64,000 nucleotides of DNA from Krasilnikovozyma curviuscula. Lineage: Eukaryota; Basidiomycota; Tremellomycetes; Cystofilobasidiales; Mrakiaceae. This document shows positions 36,601-46,294 of this stretch, in pieces. The notes beneath the pieces are model-generated. The model was not told where the DNA came from, ran no database searches, and worked only from the letters and a program-made list of their open reading frames with translations. The stretch's first letter is position 1. Each line of letters starts with the position of its first letter. Position numbers and translations under genes: made by a program. The stretch spans positions 1 through 64,000 of the forward strand of contig MVAQ01000034.1 in assembly GCA_014825775.1 (NCBI GenBank). Direction: 5' to 3'.

Positions 36601-36933
36601 ATACATTTTGATAGAATGGTGAACAAGTCAAGTTAGCACTAAAAAGAGAAGTGCCATTTGGAATTCGTGAGAAAGTAAGGATCGACATACCGCCTGGGCC
36701 AGAACCATTTTATGCAAATAGTACTCCTTGCCCCATCGTTCGACTACGACCTTGACATCTGCACATATCCCATGGAGGAAGGACTCATAGATATGGGCCT
36801 GGATGCCAGTTGGGCCGGACGTAAATAGAGAAATTCCCGGGATAGCGCTTGGCGTCTGGCGAGGAGTACCGACTGAGTTGCGGTGGACAAAGTCAGGCTT
36901 TGTAGGGGACAGCAGCTGGAAGGGGTCTGCCAT
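33612..36933 (-). CDS. large BTB/POZ-domain protein
   Basis: The start at ATG 36933 gives MADPFQLLSPTKPDFVHRNS. A BTB-type domain follows at about residues 30-150: GICADVKVVVERWGKEYYLH, KMVLAQA, then across an intron FFHSLFLGGFSEESS, with an inserted Pro/Thr-rich loop. An alpha-helical segment (TARFLLSLLATSIYLGLPSL) resembles the end of BTB and start of a BACK-like region. After a long Ser-rich stretch, the last 300 residues have a conserved-looking block (YRFSVEFWGIADLKEKQREY, FFNVYVQTIRKKDKQVQLGV, YLHRQSMLEPLPPAS) that may be MATH-like. Length is about 1,050 residues. BTB proteins often link substrates to Cul3 ligases; that role is inferred. An in-frame ATG at 36978 is an alternative start. 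Confidence 0.75.
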
Positions 36934-37397
36934 GGTAAAGGCTTTCTTCCTTCCAGTGAGAGGAGGCTGTAATAACATATGAAACGGAGAGAAATCGTTA
37001 GAAAATTTCCTCGCGTTGGTCAGTCACCTCAGCTGCTGCTTCACGCACTTGTTCACCCAGGAAGGCTCAGCCCTTCTCGTCAGTGAGGAGGGAGTGGTTA
37101 TCCAAGATGCTCCTGCACCTTTGGTTTCCAGAGAGCAAGGTAGCAGGAAACCTTGGGTGACCTGGGTGTTTTGGGTCAAGTCTGGAACAAACAAGTCTTC
37201 TCGTCCGTCCTCCACAGCACGTCGTCGCGCTTGTGATTCTGCGCCACGTGTGGGTTGTTTTGATTCCAGAAAATTGAAAATTTCAGCATGGACTACGTAT
37301 TACGTATTACGGAATTTCTCCTTCTATCGTTCCTGTTCTAATACAACCGAAGAGCGTATTTAATTGCGGCGATTTAAATTACCATCCCATCTAGGTA
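36934..37397. other. intergenic region: BTB gene promoter and glutathione synthetase 3' flank
   Basis: Both genes are on the minus strand. A TACGTATTACGTATTACG direct repeat lies near 37294-37312. A minus-strand sequence TTATTACAG before 36967 could be the acceptor of a leader intron. Nothing else was recognised. Confidence 0.45.
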
Positions 37398-39234
37398 TTA
37401 ATCGACTAAGCACAAGCTGTCCAAAACCGAGTACCCAACTGCAACCCCACCCTCATCGCTTTCCCTCCCTTTCGTCCTAAGCAGCGTACCCGCTGCACCG
37501 CCATTCCACCAGATACCATCCTTATCATCCTCTTGTGCGCCAAACAAGATACACCCATACACCCCCAACTCACTAACGACGTCGCCCTCGACGCCCTTGC
37601 CGTCACCTCCTCCGCGAACGAGCACATTCCTTCTCTCAGCAGGCGGCTGGATGAGCTGCATGAGGATGTATGCGTTGATGTCGCTCGCCCGTGGGAGCGA
37701 CTTGATGAACGGCGGGATCGAGTCTCGATAGATGTTGTTACCCCCACCTTCTCGCTGCGGCTTCAACACAAACTGCTCGGGCTTTGATAAAGCGAGATCG
37801 AGCGTGCCCTCGACCTCCATTGAATACAGCCCGACGAAGCTCTCTCGGAGGGCCTCGATTTCCGCGTCGGTGTACGACTTCAGGCTGGATGTCGACGACG
37901 GGGATGGCTGCAAGAATTTCTCGAGGAGGCCCTTGTCAGAGAGGACCTGTTGGACTTTCTTAGCACCAGATAGCTGCAGTGCAACGGTCGGGCATTTGAC
38001 AGCGTTCGACTGCTCTACGAGCAGCCTCGTGTCCCACGCCTGCTGCGTTGGATAATCGGTTGGGGTGTAGCCGGCTCTGTAGTAGACAAGAGAGATCGGA
38101 ATGGGAGTTTTGGGTGAGATTGGTGTGTTGTGGAGCGTCAAGAAGGAAGAGGAAGACGATAGTTGTAAAGAGGTTGCGAGTTGGGGGAAAGTCTGTCGGA
38201 TGAGGTGGATACCGTGGCTAGGAACAGGAAATTTTCTATTCTTCAGCTTACAAGATCCTAAAAATTATTATTCAGAATTGTATTCACTCACGTTTTCAAG
38301 AGTTCCCACTCCAACTCGCGCTGGTCAAACGCATTCCGTTCGCCCACCTGGACGACCATCAGGACCTGAGCGTCTTTCACCTCCGGGTGGAGCTTCACCC
38401 ACGCTTGATGTCCTTTAGCCAAGCCCAGCGCTAAGCCTCTTACAGGCTCGTTGACCGGGAGCGGGGCAGTAAGGAGCGGCGTGGAATTGAAATATGAGGT
38501 CGAAGATTGGAGGTACCTGCATGAAAGAAACGCGGAAACAGATAAAGAGATTCGGTAAGATGTATATATGACGGGGGTTATCGTAGCCAATGGTCTCTCA
38601 CCTGTGCAGTTCAGCAACCCGCTGACTAAGTCCGCCAAAACTGCTGCTGATGGTGTTGAACTCGACCTGCTTGATGACTGGGAGGCTATCAGGTTTGGCT
38701 CCTTCTTCGACATGGAGCAAGTAGTCACTTCGACACAACCCCAGGTGGATCTGGGAGCTGATGACTTCGGGACTGAGTGACTTGTACAGATTCCAGAGAG
38801 ACGCTTGGAACGAGTCGACAGGGATGACAGACTGCATGACCTCCGAGAGAAAGTCAGGGTTGAGAGTGATTCTCGCATAGAGTGTGTTGTAGATTCTGGA
38901 GGGGGGAACGACCAGGAGGGGTGAGGCAGTCAGCAAAAAGTCCAAGTGGTCGGTCGGTCGGTAAAGAGCGAGCGAGAGAGAGAAAACGTCTAGAATCAGG
39001 GCTTGCTTACTCCTGCAGGTTGAGGGCCTTCTCGTACTCGACCCTAGGCCATGGACTTGGAAAGAGGGCAAACGGGGCGGAGATGGTAGCAGCGGGAGCA
39101 GGTAAGGTCGCTCCCTCTGTCAGAGGGGGTCGGTAGACCAAGCCATGGCCTAGAGCATAGTCCAGCGCCAGGGTGGTGAGGTGGTCCATCTCCTCTGGAG
39201 AGAGAGAGGGGGGCCATGCTGGGAGACTGCTCAT
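37398..39234 (-). CDS. GSH2: Glutathione synthetase (eukaryotic type)
   Basis: The enzyme joins gamma-glutamylcysteine and glycine using ATP, the second step of glutathione synthesis in the cytosol. Visible family signatures are RIYNTLYARITLNPDFL, LGLCRSDYLLH, KQVEFNTISSSFGGLSQRV, LVYYRAGYTPTDYP, the glycine-rich ATP lid FVLKPQREGGGNNIYRD and the C-terminal Ala/Gly-rich loop GAAGTLLRTKGRESDEGG. Start ATG 39234 gives MSSLPAWPPSLSPEEMDHLT. Four exons, with introns near 38230-38300, 38515-38600 and 38890-39010, give about 520 residues, slightly longer than the usual 470-500 because of small Ser-rich inserts. A TC/GA microsatellite lies in its leader. It is divergent from a methyltransferase gene. 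Confidence 0.94.
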
Positions 39235-39302
39235 CGTTGGTCTGGTAATGCGAGATGGGAGACGACCGAGCGAGTGGGAGTGCAGCGGCTGTTTTCCTTC
39301 CT

Positions 39303-39322
39303 GCTCTCTCTCTCTCTCTCTC
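39303..39322. repeat. (TC)n microsatellite
   Basis: About ten CT/TC dinucleotides in a row, followed by imperfect TCTCTCTG copies to about 39336. It lies 70-100 bases upstream of the GSH2 start codon and reads GA on the GSH2 coding strand. Confidence 0.85.
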
Positions 39323-40113
39323 GTGCTGTCTCTCTGTCCCGCCGCTGATGGCGACTTTCCGTGGCGCACAGTCGGGTGAGATGGATATGAGCTCCATCTC
39401 TGAATTTGCTCGATACGTAAGAAGATTGAAAGAAGTACTGAGTGAGGGAGAGCTACACGGGGAACACGCTTTTCATCGTCCTTCCGACTCAACCACCGAA
39501 CTGGTCAGTAGATCTCATTCTACTTTGGCGTTCTCCTATCCTCTGAGTCCCTGATCAGATTCTTTTTTAACTCACAATCATCACTATTCTTCTGAAGAGA
39601 TAGTCGGAGGTGAGCGAGCGCCCTGTTGTGCTCCACCAAGTCGTTGTCGTAGCAGGGTCCGACAAGAATGATGATCAACTGACCGAGCAATGAGCAGCTC
39701 GACTTGGGAGAAGACACGGAGATTCAAGCCACTCCCTTTCCCGAGGGAGCGGGGCGAATCTCAGCCAAGGGGATGGATAGATGGATAGCTGACGGTGTGT
39801 GCGCGTGTTCCGTTTCCCAAATGCGATATGCATCAGAGAACCACAACAGCTGGCAGGTATATATCTGTTCCTCCCTCTGAGGCGCCTTGTTGCGTTACCT
39901 TTCCTACACAGGGCTGAAATCGGTTGGTGTGTCAACATGTGGTGATGGATGCATGACGGATGCATGGCTCTCTGCGCGTCGCATCGGTCGATACAGTCAG
40001 CCCCACAGCTGACGGGTGTAGATCAGCGCCCCAGGTGCAACACCTCCCCATATGAGTTTTGCTCCTCTCTCTCTTTCAATGTCTCTTTGTGTGTGCATGT
40101 AGACTCCTTGACC

Positions 40114-40154
40114 AAAATAAAAATAAAAAATAAAAAATAAAAATAAAAATAAAA
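40114..40154. repeat. A-tract array (A4-A6 separated by single T)
   Basis: Seven short A-runs separated by single T residues occupy about 40 bases, about 90 bases upstream of the methyltransferase ATG. Poly(dA:dT) arrays exclude nucleosomes in fungal promoters, so this probably marks an open promoter. Confidence 0.8.
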
Positions 40155-40245
40155 CCCCACCCTCTCCCTGAGCTCGGAAGGCTCGTCGGCTCCTCGAGAT
40201 TTTATTCTTCAAACGTCTCCACCATCAGCAGCAGCACAGAACAGC

Positions 40246-41499
40246 ATGAAGAAGAGGCAGCTGCTTCTGGCCCCCCTGGTGCTGGCTGCACTCGCTCGAC
40301 TCACGTATCTCTACCGCTTCTTCACGCCTGAGGAACCGTACCAGTTCTCCCACCTGGCTCTCAACGTGCTCGAGGATTCGGACGGAGGACGACGACCCTC
40401 GACGGAATGGCTCAACATGGGTTACTGGAAGGTAAGGTTATTTACTTCCCCTGCAGTGTCAATGGTAGAGCTTACTACTCTACTCTACTTAATTCTACTA
40501 TACTCTACTGTACGCTGTCTCGTCTTGTTTTGTCTGGTTTTGCAGGACACAACGTCCTTCCCAGAAGCTTGCGAAGGTAAATTCTTCTTGTTGCATTGGC
40601 AACTTTCGTCCGTCTCCTGCAGTAGTACCAAGGCCAGCGGTCCTTCGCTTACACTTGTTCCTTCTCACCCTCACCACCACCCTACTTCAACCAACACAGC
40701 ATTAGCCAGGTTGATGTTCGATAAGGCTGGTATTCAGCCTGGAGGATCAATTTTAGGTAGGAGCTGACCCCTTTTTTCTTCTTCCTCTCCTTCATTCATA
40801 TCACCATTTGTTGACAACAGGGGGGTGATTTTGTATTTTATTTCACTGCTTGCTTCAGATGTTGGAATAGGTTCTGGAGACTCTATTATGTTGCTTCTCT
40901 CAAACTATCCACAGCAGCACTCCATCGTCGGCCTGACGTCGATGAAGTCGCATCTTGAACGAGCGGCTGAGCGAATCCCATCGCAACACCTCCAGCTCCA
41001 GCTCGTCCACAGCAATGCCATCTTCAACCCTACCTCACCACCGACAGTACAAGCTCATCACCACCCACTGGACCCCTTGTCAACTCAGAAATTCGACACC
41101 ATCACTTGCTTGGACGCATTGTATCACTTTAACACGCGCGCCGACTTTCTGCGCCAGTCCTTCGCTTCCCTCAATGCCGACGGGAAGCTCTCGGTCACAG
41201 ACATCATCCTCGGACCATCGACCTCTACTCTGTCCGTGTACACTTTCAAGTACGTCCTCGCACCTCTGCTGGGTGTACCGCAAGCGAACCTGTACGATGC
41301 ATCTGTCTATCGCGGCATCTTGAACGACGTCGGGTTCCAGCAGGTGGAGATCGAGGATATCTCTGATATGGTCTTCCCTGGATTCTCTGAGTTTCTGTGG
41401 AGGAGAGGTGGGGCGTGGTGGGTGTTTGGGTGGGCCGTCCACTGGTGGGATGTCAGCCAGGTCGTGCGCTTTGTGATGGTGAGCGCGACGAGAGATTGA
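40246..41499 (+). CDS. membrane-anchored SAM methyltransferase
   Basis: The product begins MKKRQLLLAPLVLAALARLT, an N-terminal signal anchor or signal peptide. The conserved STEWLNMGYWK is typical of small-molecule/lipid methyltransferases related to MT11 and SMT-like families. Exons then give ARLMFDKAGIQPGGSIL, motif I DVGIGSGDS, the motif FDTITCLDALYHFNTRADFL and the post-core SLNADGKLSVTDIILG. Introns interrupt it near 40432-40544, 40576-40705 and 40756-40858. Length is about 330 residues. The substrate is unknown; a lipid or isoprenoid is plausible given the anchor. A flavoprotein gene follows on the same strand 474 bases downstream, a pairing seen in bacteria for COG2907 proteins and lipid methyltransferases (see findings). 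Confidence 0.8.
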
Positions 41500-41973
41500 G
41501 GGAGCTCTGGCTTCTTTCTTGCTGAAGACAGCCGTGAGCTCTTCTCGGATCCAACCTGTGCCAGTCCCACTTACACCTTCGACGAACCGACCTTTGCCGG
41601 TCTACAATGTCGGTCACTCGTCAGCTCGGCGCCTCGCATCCCTCGCCGTCGTCGCCGCCCTCCAATAACAGAGCGCAACCAAAGGCCCCCCTCGGATTGA
41701 TACCCACCATCCACACACCTAACACCAGTGAGGTCTTCAGGGCAACTCTGACGCTGCCGCCCCTGCTTCTCTCCCCTCGAAAACACGGTGGGAGCCCTCA
41801 GCCTGCCCGCTCGTGTGGAGTCCGCGCTGACCGTCACAGGGACGTGCTCACAGCTGATCTGCCTCCCCACCATCACCTTGTCTTGTCACCCCAGCAGCAT
41901 ACACCAACCCAGCCCATCATCACGCCCTCCCCTCCAGCCCATATCCATTCCTGGGAGTCACGTCCCGACGAAT
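41500..41973. other. intergenic region between methyltransferase and oxidoreductase genes
   Basis: These 474 bases separate two tandem plus-strand genes. The last half is C/T/A-rich and includes the likely promoter and leader of the oxidoreductase gene. An open frame reaching upstream from 41974 has no ATG before it. No RNA or repeat was recognised. Confidence 0.45.
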
Positions 41974-43928
41974 ATGCCACCTGAGCCCGCTGCTCGGTGC
42001 AGGAGAATCGCCTGCGTTGGATCAGGGTTGGCTGGTCTCACCTTCGCTTATAGGCTCGCACAGCTGAACGAGACACAGAAGGATGTGCTCTTCGAGGTCC
42101 ATCTGTTTGAAAAGGTTCGTGTTAGACTTCCTCTTTTGCCAGGTCGAGCTAAAGCTCATTCGTCATAAAATTTGTGGGGGGGATCGATGTTCATGCAGTC
42201 TGCCGAGATCGGATTTCATTCAAGCTCCATCTTGATAGAACCGGTCACCGAACAATTGAAGGAAGAGGGCATTGTTTCAAACAAAGACGGTGGAAATGGC
42301 GGTCGTGAAGCAGCTTGGAAACTCGACGTGCCCATGAGGTCGTTTCAAGGGTTAGTCCACACCTCGTTTCCTCCTTACATTCTCGTCTCGTCAGCCCAGT
42401 TACTAAGTTACTTATCTTATTCTGATCTGTTATTGTTTGTATTGGTGGTGCTAGCGGTTACTACCCCAATTTGATCAGCTTGTACAGGCAGCTCAACATC
42501 CCGATCAAACCCAAGCAATTCACCTTCTCCTTTTCTCACCTGCTGCCTTCAACAACCTCGCCTTCCAAACTGTCTTTTTCCAACAACCACTCACTACGGA
42601 CTGTCTTCCTGTACAACGGCAAGAACGGTCTTTCCGTCCCCGCTCTGCCGTCGAAGGCTTTCACCAGCTTCACAGCGTTCATCAACTCGGTCCAAGATCT
42701 GTTCTCCTATGTATTCTGCTACGGGTATCTCCTTATTCTAGCTTTCCTGGCATACCAACTCGGAATACAGTGGGCTGGTCGTGGTACGGTGCGAGAATGG
42801 TCCAGGAGGACAGGCTGGATCGTGGGAGAGGAGCGATGGAACAGGTTCCTGTCAGAGATCCTGATCACCCTTTTCAGCTCAGTAGGAACAGTTTCAGAGC
42901 AGCTAGTCTGGGAGATGAGGGCGACGCTAATTCTGGGTGAGTTCTGAGTCGCAAGATCTCTTGTTCGATCTGCGTTCTCACAGGTATAAATGCATTTTCG
43001 TTTGTTTGTTTGGCTTTTATAATTCATTGGTGAAATCAAGAATATGTCTATCGCACCCTCTTCACATCGCACTACACCGTCCCTTCTTCATCCAGGTCAA
43101 TATCTGAAGCTCTGTCACGACCCATCAAGCACATTCATCTACAAACCACCATCATTGCCATTCAGTCGGCGAAGGATGGTACCAAGACGATCATGTTCAA
43201 TACTTCGAATGATGAGACGATCCACAGAGTTGACGGGTTCGATGATGTCGTGCTGGCAACTCAGGCGAATCAGGCGGCTCACATTCTCTCGACATACGAC
43301 GAATGCTGCAGAGAGACGCTGGACGTGCTTCAGCAATTCAGATATGTGGTAAATACAAACCTTCCTTCCAAAATGAAGATATTACCTCTCAGCTCCTCTA
43401 ACAGACTCTTGTGACTTCTCTCTGAAGCCCACGATCGTGATAAATCATCGTGACACCTCCCTCCTCCCATCCAACCGCAGCGATCACCGCGACCTCAATC
43501 TGGTGCGATGTCCCAGACCTCTTTTAACATCACCCTCATCAGAAGTATCCATATTTTCACCAATCTGTGAACCAGAGCTCTACCTCAGGCCGACTTGCCA
43601 ATCATCCTACACTCAGGCAACCCATATCCTCTACCCGCCCCCTCACATATCAGCCTACCCCGTTTTTCAAACTACAAACCCTATCGTTCCGATCGATTCT
43701 TCCACAATCCTGTCTGTTGCCCAGCTGGAACGAGTAGTACCAACCGCAGCTAGTGATCGACATCTGCATCGCTTCGACCCTTCGACTGATGATACACTCC
43801 AGGGTAAAGATGGGTTTTGGTTCATCGGGTCATATGCTACAGATGGTATTCCATTGCTGGAAGGCTGTGTAGTGAGTGCTGATCGCGTAGCTAGTGCTGT
43901 ACAGAGGAAGTGGGCCAGATGCAGTTGA
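41974..43928 (+). CDS. FAD/NAD(P)-binding oxidoreductase, amine-oxidase-like (COG2907-like)
   Basis: Exon 1 (ATG 41974) carries the dinucleotide-binding fingerprint RRIACVGSGLAGLTFAYRL, ending with acidic VHLFEK. The next exon gives SAEIGFHSSSILIEP, matching the FAD-contacting region of NAD/FAD amine-oxidase-like proteins. Later exons give YPNLISLYRQLNIPIKPKQF, then a hydrophobic stretch (YLLILAFLAYQLGIQW, possibly membrane-associated), DGFDDVVLATQANQAAHIL and, near the end, GKDGFWFIGSYATDGIPLLE, the usual second FAD-binding segment. The protein is about 550 residues in at least five exons (introns near 42114-42200, 42352-42455, 42936-43041 and 43350-43428). The reaction is unknown. It most resembles the NAD/FAD proteins of COG2907; prenylcysteine oxidase-like activity is an alternative. 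Confidence 0.75.
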
Positions 43929-44586
43929 TGTATGTTCTGCTACTCGATTGCCTTTCAGTCGCAAGGTCTTGCAGCGGTTTTGCCTTCACGCTGATGACTG
44001 TTGGCAAAGTTCAGGAACCATCCAAGTTTGCTGGGATAGGTAGCCCAGCCCTAGCTGGTACGGGCCCGCATGACGGGCTCCCAAGCGAAACAGGGTCGGG
44101 CATCGCCGTCAAACGCCATTGGCCTACAGAGGGATAATTTCTGCAGATCAAACCTATTTCTCTTGTGAAGTTGTACCATGCTGCAGGTGCTTTGGAAATG
44201 CGAGCAGGATGACATTGTCTAACAAAGTATCATCTCACAAGTTTTACCCTTTGATGCTATGTACCGTCAACCTTGACAGGATCACTGCAATCGTACTCCT
44301 GCAGTACTTCTCAGATGTGGAGTCTACCTCTTTCCCTCACCCCGAGGTCTTATTGCGAAGTAACCCACTGCTCTCACATCTTCCGACATTCACGTACGAA
44401 TGAAGTTGCGCCAGGCTACCACATCTTCAACTCTGCAAAGGTTTTGATGTTAACACTCAAACAGTTGAAACAATACTTGGCATTTTCTGCCATTTTTCTG
44501 TGTAATGTTTTTCTTTTGACTATCTGAAAGTGGTCTGTAAAGCAAGGCTTCCAACTCCTCAACGAGCATCTCCCCAAACATTTAAA
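43929..44586. other. 658-base intergenic region with a GC-rich stem
   Basis: No protein exon was recognised between the oxidoreductase and GET4. The left part (about 44030-44140) is GC-rich against A/T-rich surroundings and contains a hairpin GCCCG-CATGA-CGGGC near 44069-44083. It does not carry the signatures I know for tRNA, U1-U6, SRP RNA or RNase P RNA. The right part is ordinary promoter-like sequence for GET4. Confidence 0.4.
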
Positions 44587-45885
44587 ATGCCGCCTAGAGG
44601 CTCTACAGACCCCAAGGTACTCCTTCCACCTCTTCTCTCCCTCTGTTCTTCCAATGCGTACTCAGCTCACCAGAGGACGAGGACGACAGCATCGAGACTC
44701 AACTCTGCTGGAAAATCGAACGAAGCAACAGAAGTCCTCTTTGAGGTCGCCAAGGAGATGCTGACTAGAGGCGAACTAGGTAGTGGTGTTGATCTTGGGT
44801 TGTTCATGGTGCAGTCCATGGACGACAGGGACGATCGATGGGACGAAGCTGGCGAGATTGGTGAGTTTCTTCCTCGATGCGCATGTCTTTTATTGGCCTC
44901 TTCCATTTGATCTGGAGCTGAACATCAATCTCTCAGCTCGATTTCAGAATCTTATTGCTCTCTGTCCACCCACTGGTACTTGGAGAAAGAGCTTGATCGA
45001 CGCCTGTGTGAAGTAAGTCTTCATTTGCTGCCACCTCACGTTGGTTCTCCGTTAACCCTGTTAGTTGATTTCTTTCAGCTTTACCGCCAAACATGGACCT
45101 AACCCCACGGGAGACTCTACACTGCACTTATATGTTGGACAGCTACTCTTTAAAGAGGGGGCTTTCGAGACGGCGGAAAGGCATTTGCTCAGCGCTGGAA
45201 CGCGAGACGCAGGGAAGCTCCTCGGAGAGATGATGTTCGAATGGTGAGACTGAATCCTAAAAACAAACTGTGGGATTTTGAGCTAAAAGAAGTCCTTTCT
45301 TGATTCTGGCAGGTGTGGAAAAGGAAGCGACGACCCATCAGCTTACGCCCTTCGATCCGTTCTCCCACCCCTGCTTCTTGACCCTCCATCGATATTACCT
45401 GCGAAAGCAACTCTCTCGACTTTCTTGGACCTTCTGATATCACACGACTCTTCTATCCTCCTCTCGAAAATCTCACCAATTTCGTCAGCTACGGCGGAGG
45501 ACGACGACCCATCAGATGCGATAACGGTCGCTGGCATCCAAGAAGCCGAAGGAGAGTTCTTATTCACAAGCTTCCCAGCGTTGAACTGGCTTCAGCTGGC
45601 GATAAGGACGATCCAGAGAGCGCCACTCTCTGCGCCTGGAGGACAAGCCAAGCTATGGCAGGACCTGGCAAGCAGGTATGGTGGACCAAGAGGGTTTGGG
45701 AGGAACGTGATGAAGGATGAACACATTCAAGAAGTCAGTACTAGTTCGTTTGACCATTGACTCTCCACTGACTTGACATGCTTTCCATGTAGGCGATCCA
45801 ACATATTACAACTTCCGCTTTCAAAGTTCAACCACCGCGAGGAGCGCCGAACATGATGGATTTGATGAGCTCTCTCTTCGGTTAA
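44587..45885 (+). CDS. GET4: GET4, tail-anchored protein insertion factor
   Basis: Start MPPRGSTDPKVLLPPLLSLC, then YSAHQRTRTTASRLNSAGKS and EATEVLFEVAKEML align with the alpha-solenoid start of GET4. Later exons give ARFQNLIALCPPTGTWRKSL, HLYVGQLLFKEGAFETAERH and, at the C terminus, NMMDLMSSLFG, the conserved family end. GET4 with GET5 hands tail-anchored proteins from Sgt2 to the Get3 ATPase for insertion in the ER. Introns lie near 44861-44937, 45013-45078, 45244-45311 and 45734-45793. An alternative intron at 44620-44667 was rejected, because removing it destroys the conserved alpha-repeat. Length is about 345 residues, normal for the family. Confidence 0.92.
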
Positions 45886-46294
45886 ACGAAAATGATGTAA
45901 ATTACCATCAAACACAACCTGTTTCAATCGTCGGCGAGGATCTCCGCTTGTGCACAACTCACGAAGGTACAAAAAGCATATCCAGAAAAAGCCCAGAGCC
46001 GGTCGTGTATCATCATTTGTGGGTAATCATGGAAGCAATGTATGGTAAAAGAGGAAGCGATCAATGCGTGTATGGTGATCTAGTCGAAACAAAATGCAAG
46101 GAGAACGATACTGTGACAAGCGAACAAATCAAACGATGATTATAAAAACAGTTACAGTTGATTAGAAATAGGAACAAAAGGAGATATGATGCAGAAAAAA
46201 AAAAAGTGGAAATGGTGCGTTCATTGACAATACACAGAAAAAATGTGCTTTAGCCTACGTTGATTTGTCGGTTGGCAAGAACTGCCTGCTTTGA
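45886..46294. other. intergenic region between convergent genes
   Basis: These 409 bases are the 3' flanks of GET4 and the velvet gene. A run of A's lies near 46195-46205. Nothing else was recognised. Confidence 0.5.

Larger units (their letters stand above)
39235..40245. promoter_or_regulatory. bidirectional promoter region between GSH2 and a methyltransferase gene
   Basis: This 1-kb region separates divergent start codons. Close to GSH2 it carries a TC run (GA on the GSH2 strand). Close to the methyltransferase it carries an A-rich tract interrupted by single T's, then a C/T-rich stretch. No operator was identified by sequence. Confidence 0.55.

Noticed and set aside
43929..44586. tRNA, snRNA, SRP or RNase P RNA in the GC-rich island
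   Set aside because: None of their signatures (tRNA B box, U6 start, U5 loop, SRP GGAAAC loop) is present; left only as an unassigned candidate.
44620..44667. Intron inside GET4 exon 1
   Set aside because: Donor and acceptor are present, but removal shifts the frame and destroys the conserved alpha-helical repeat.
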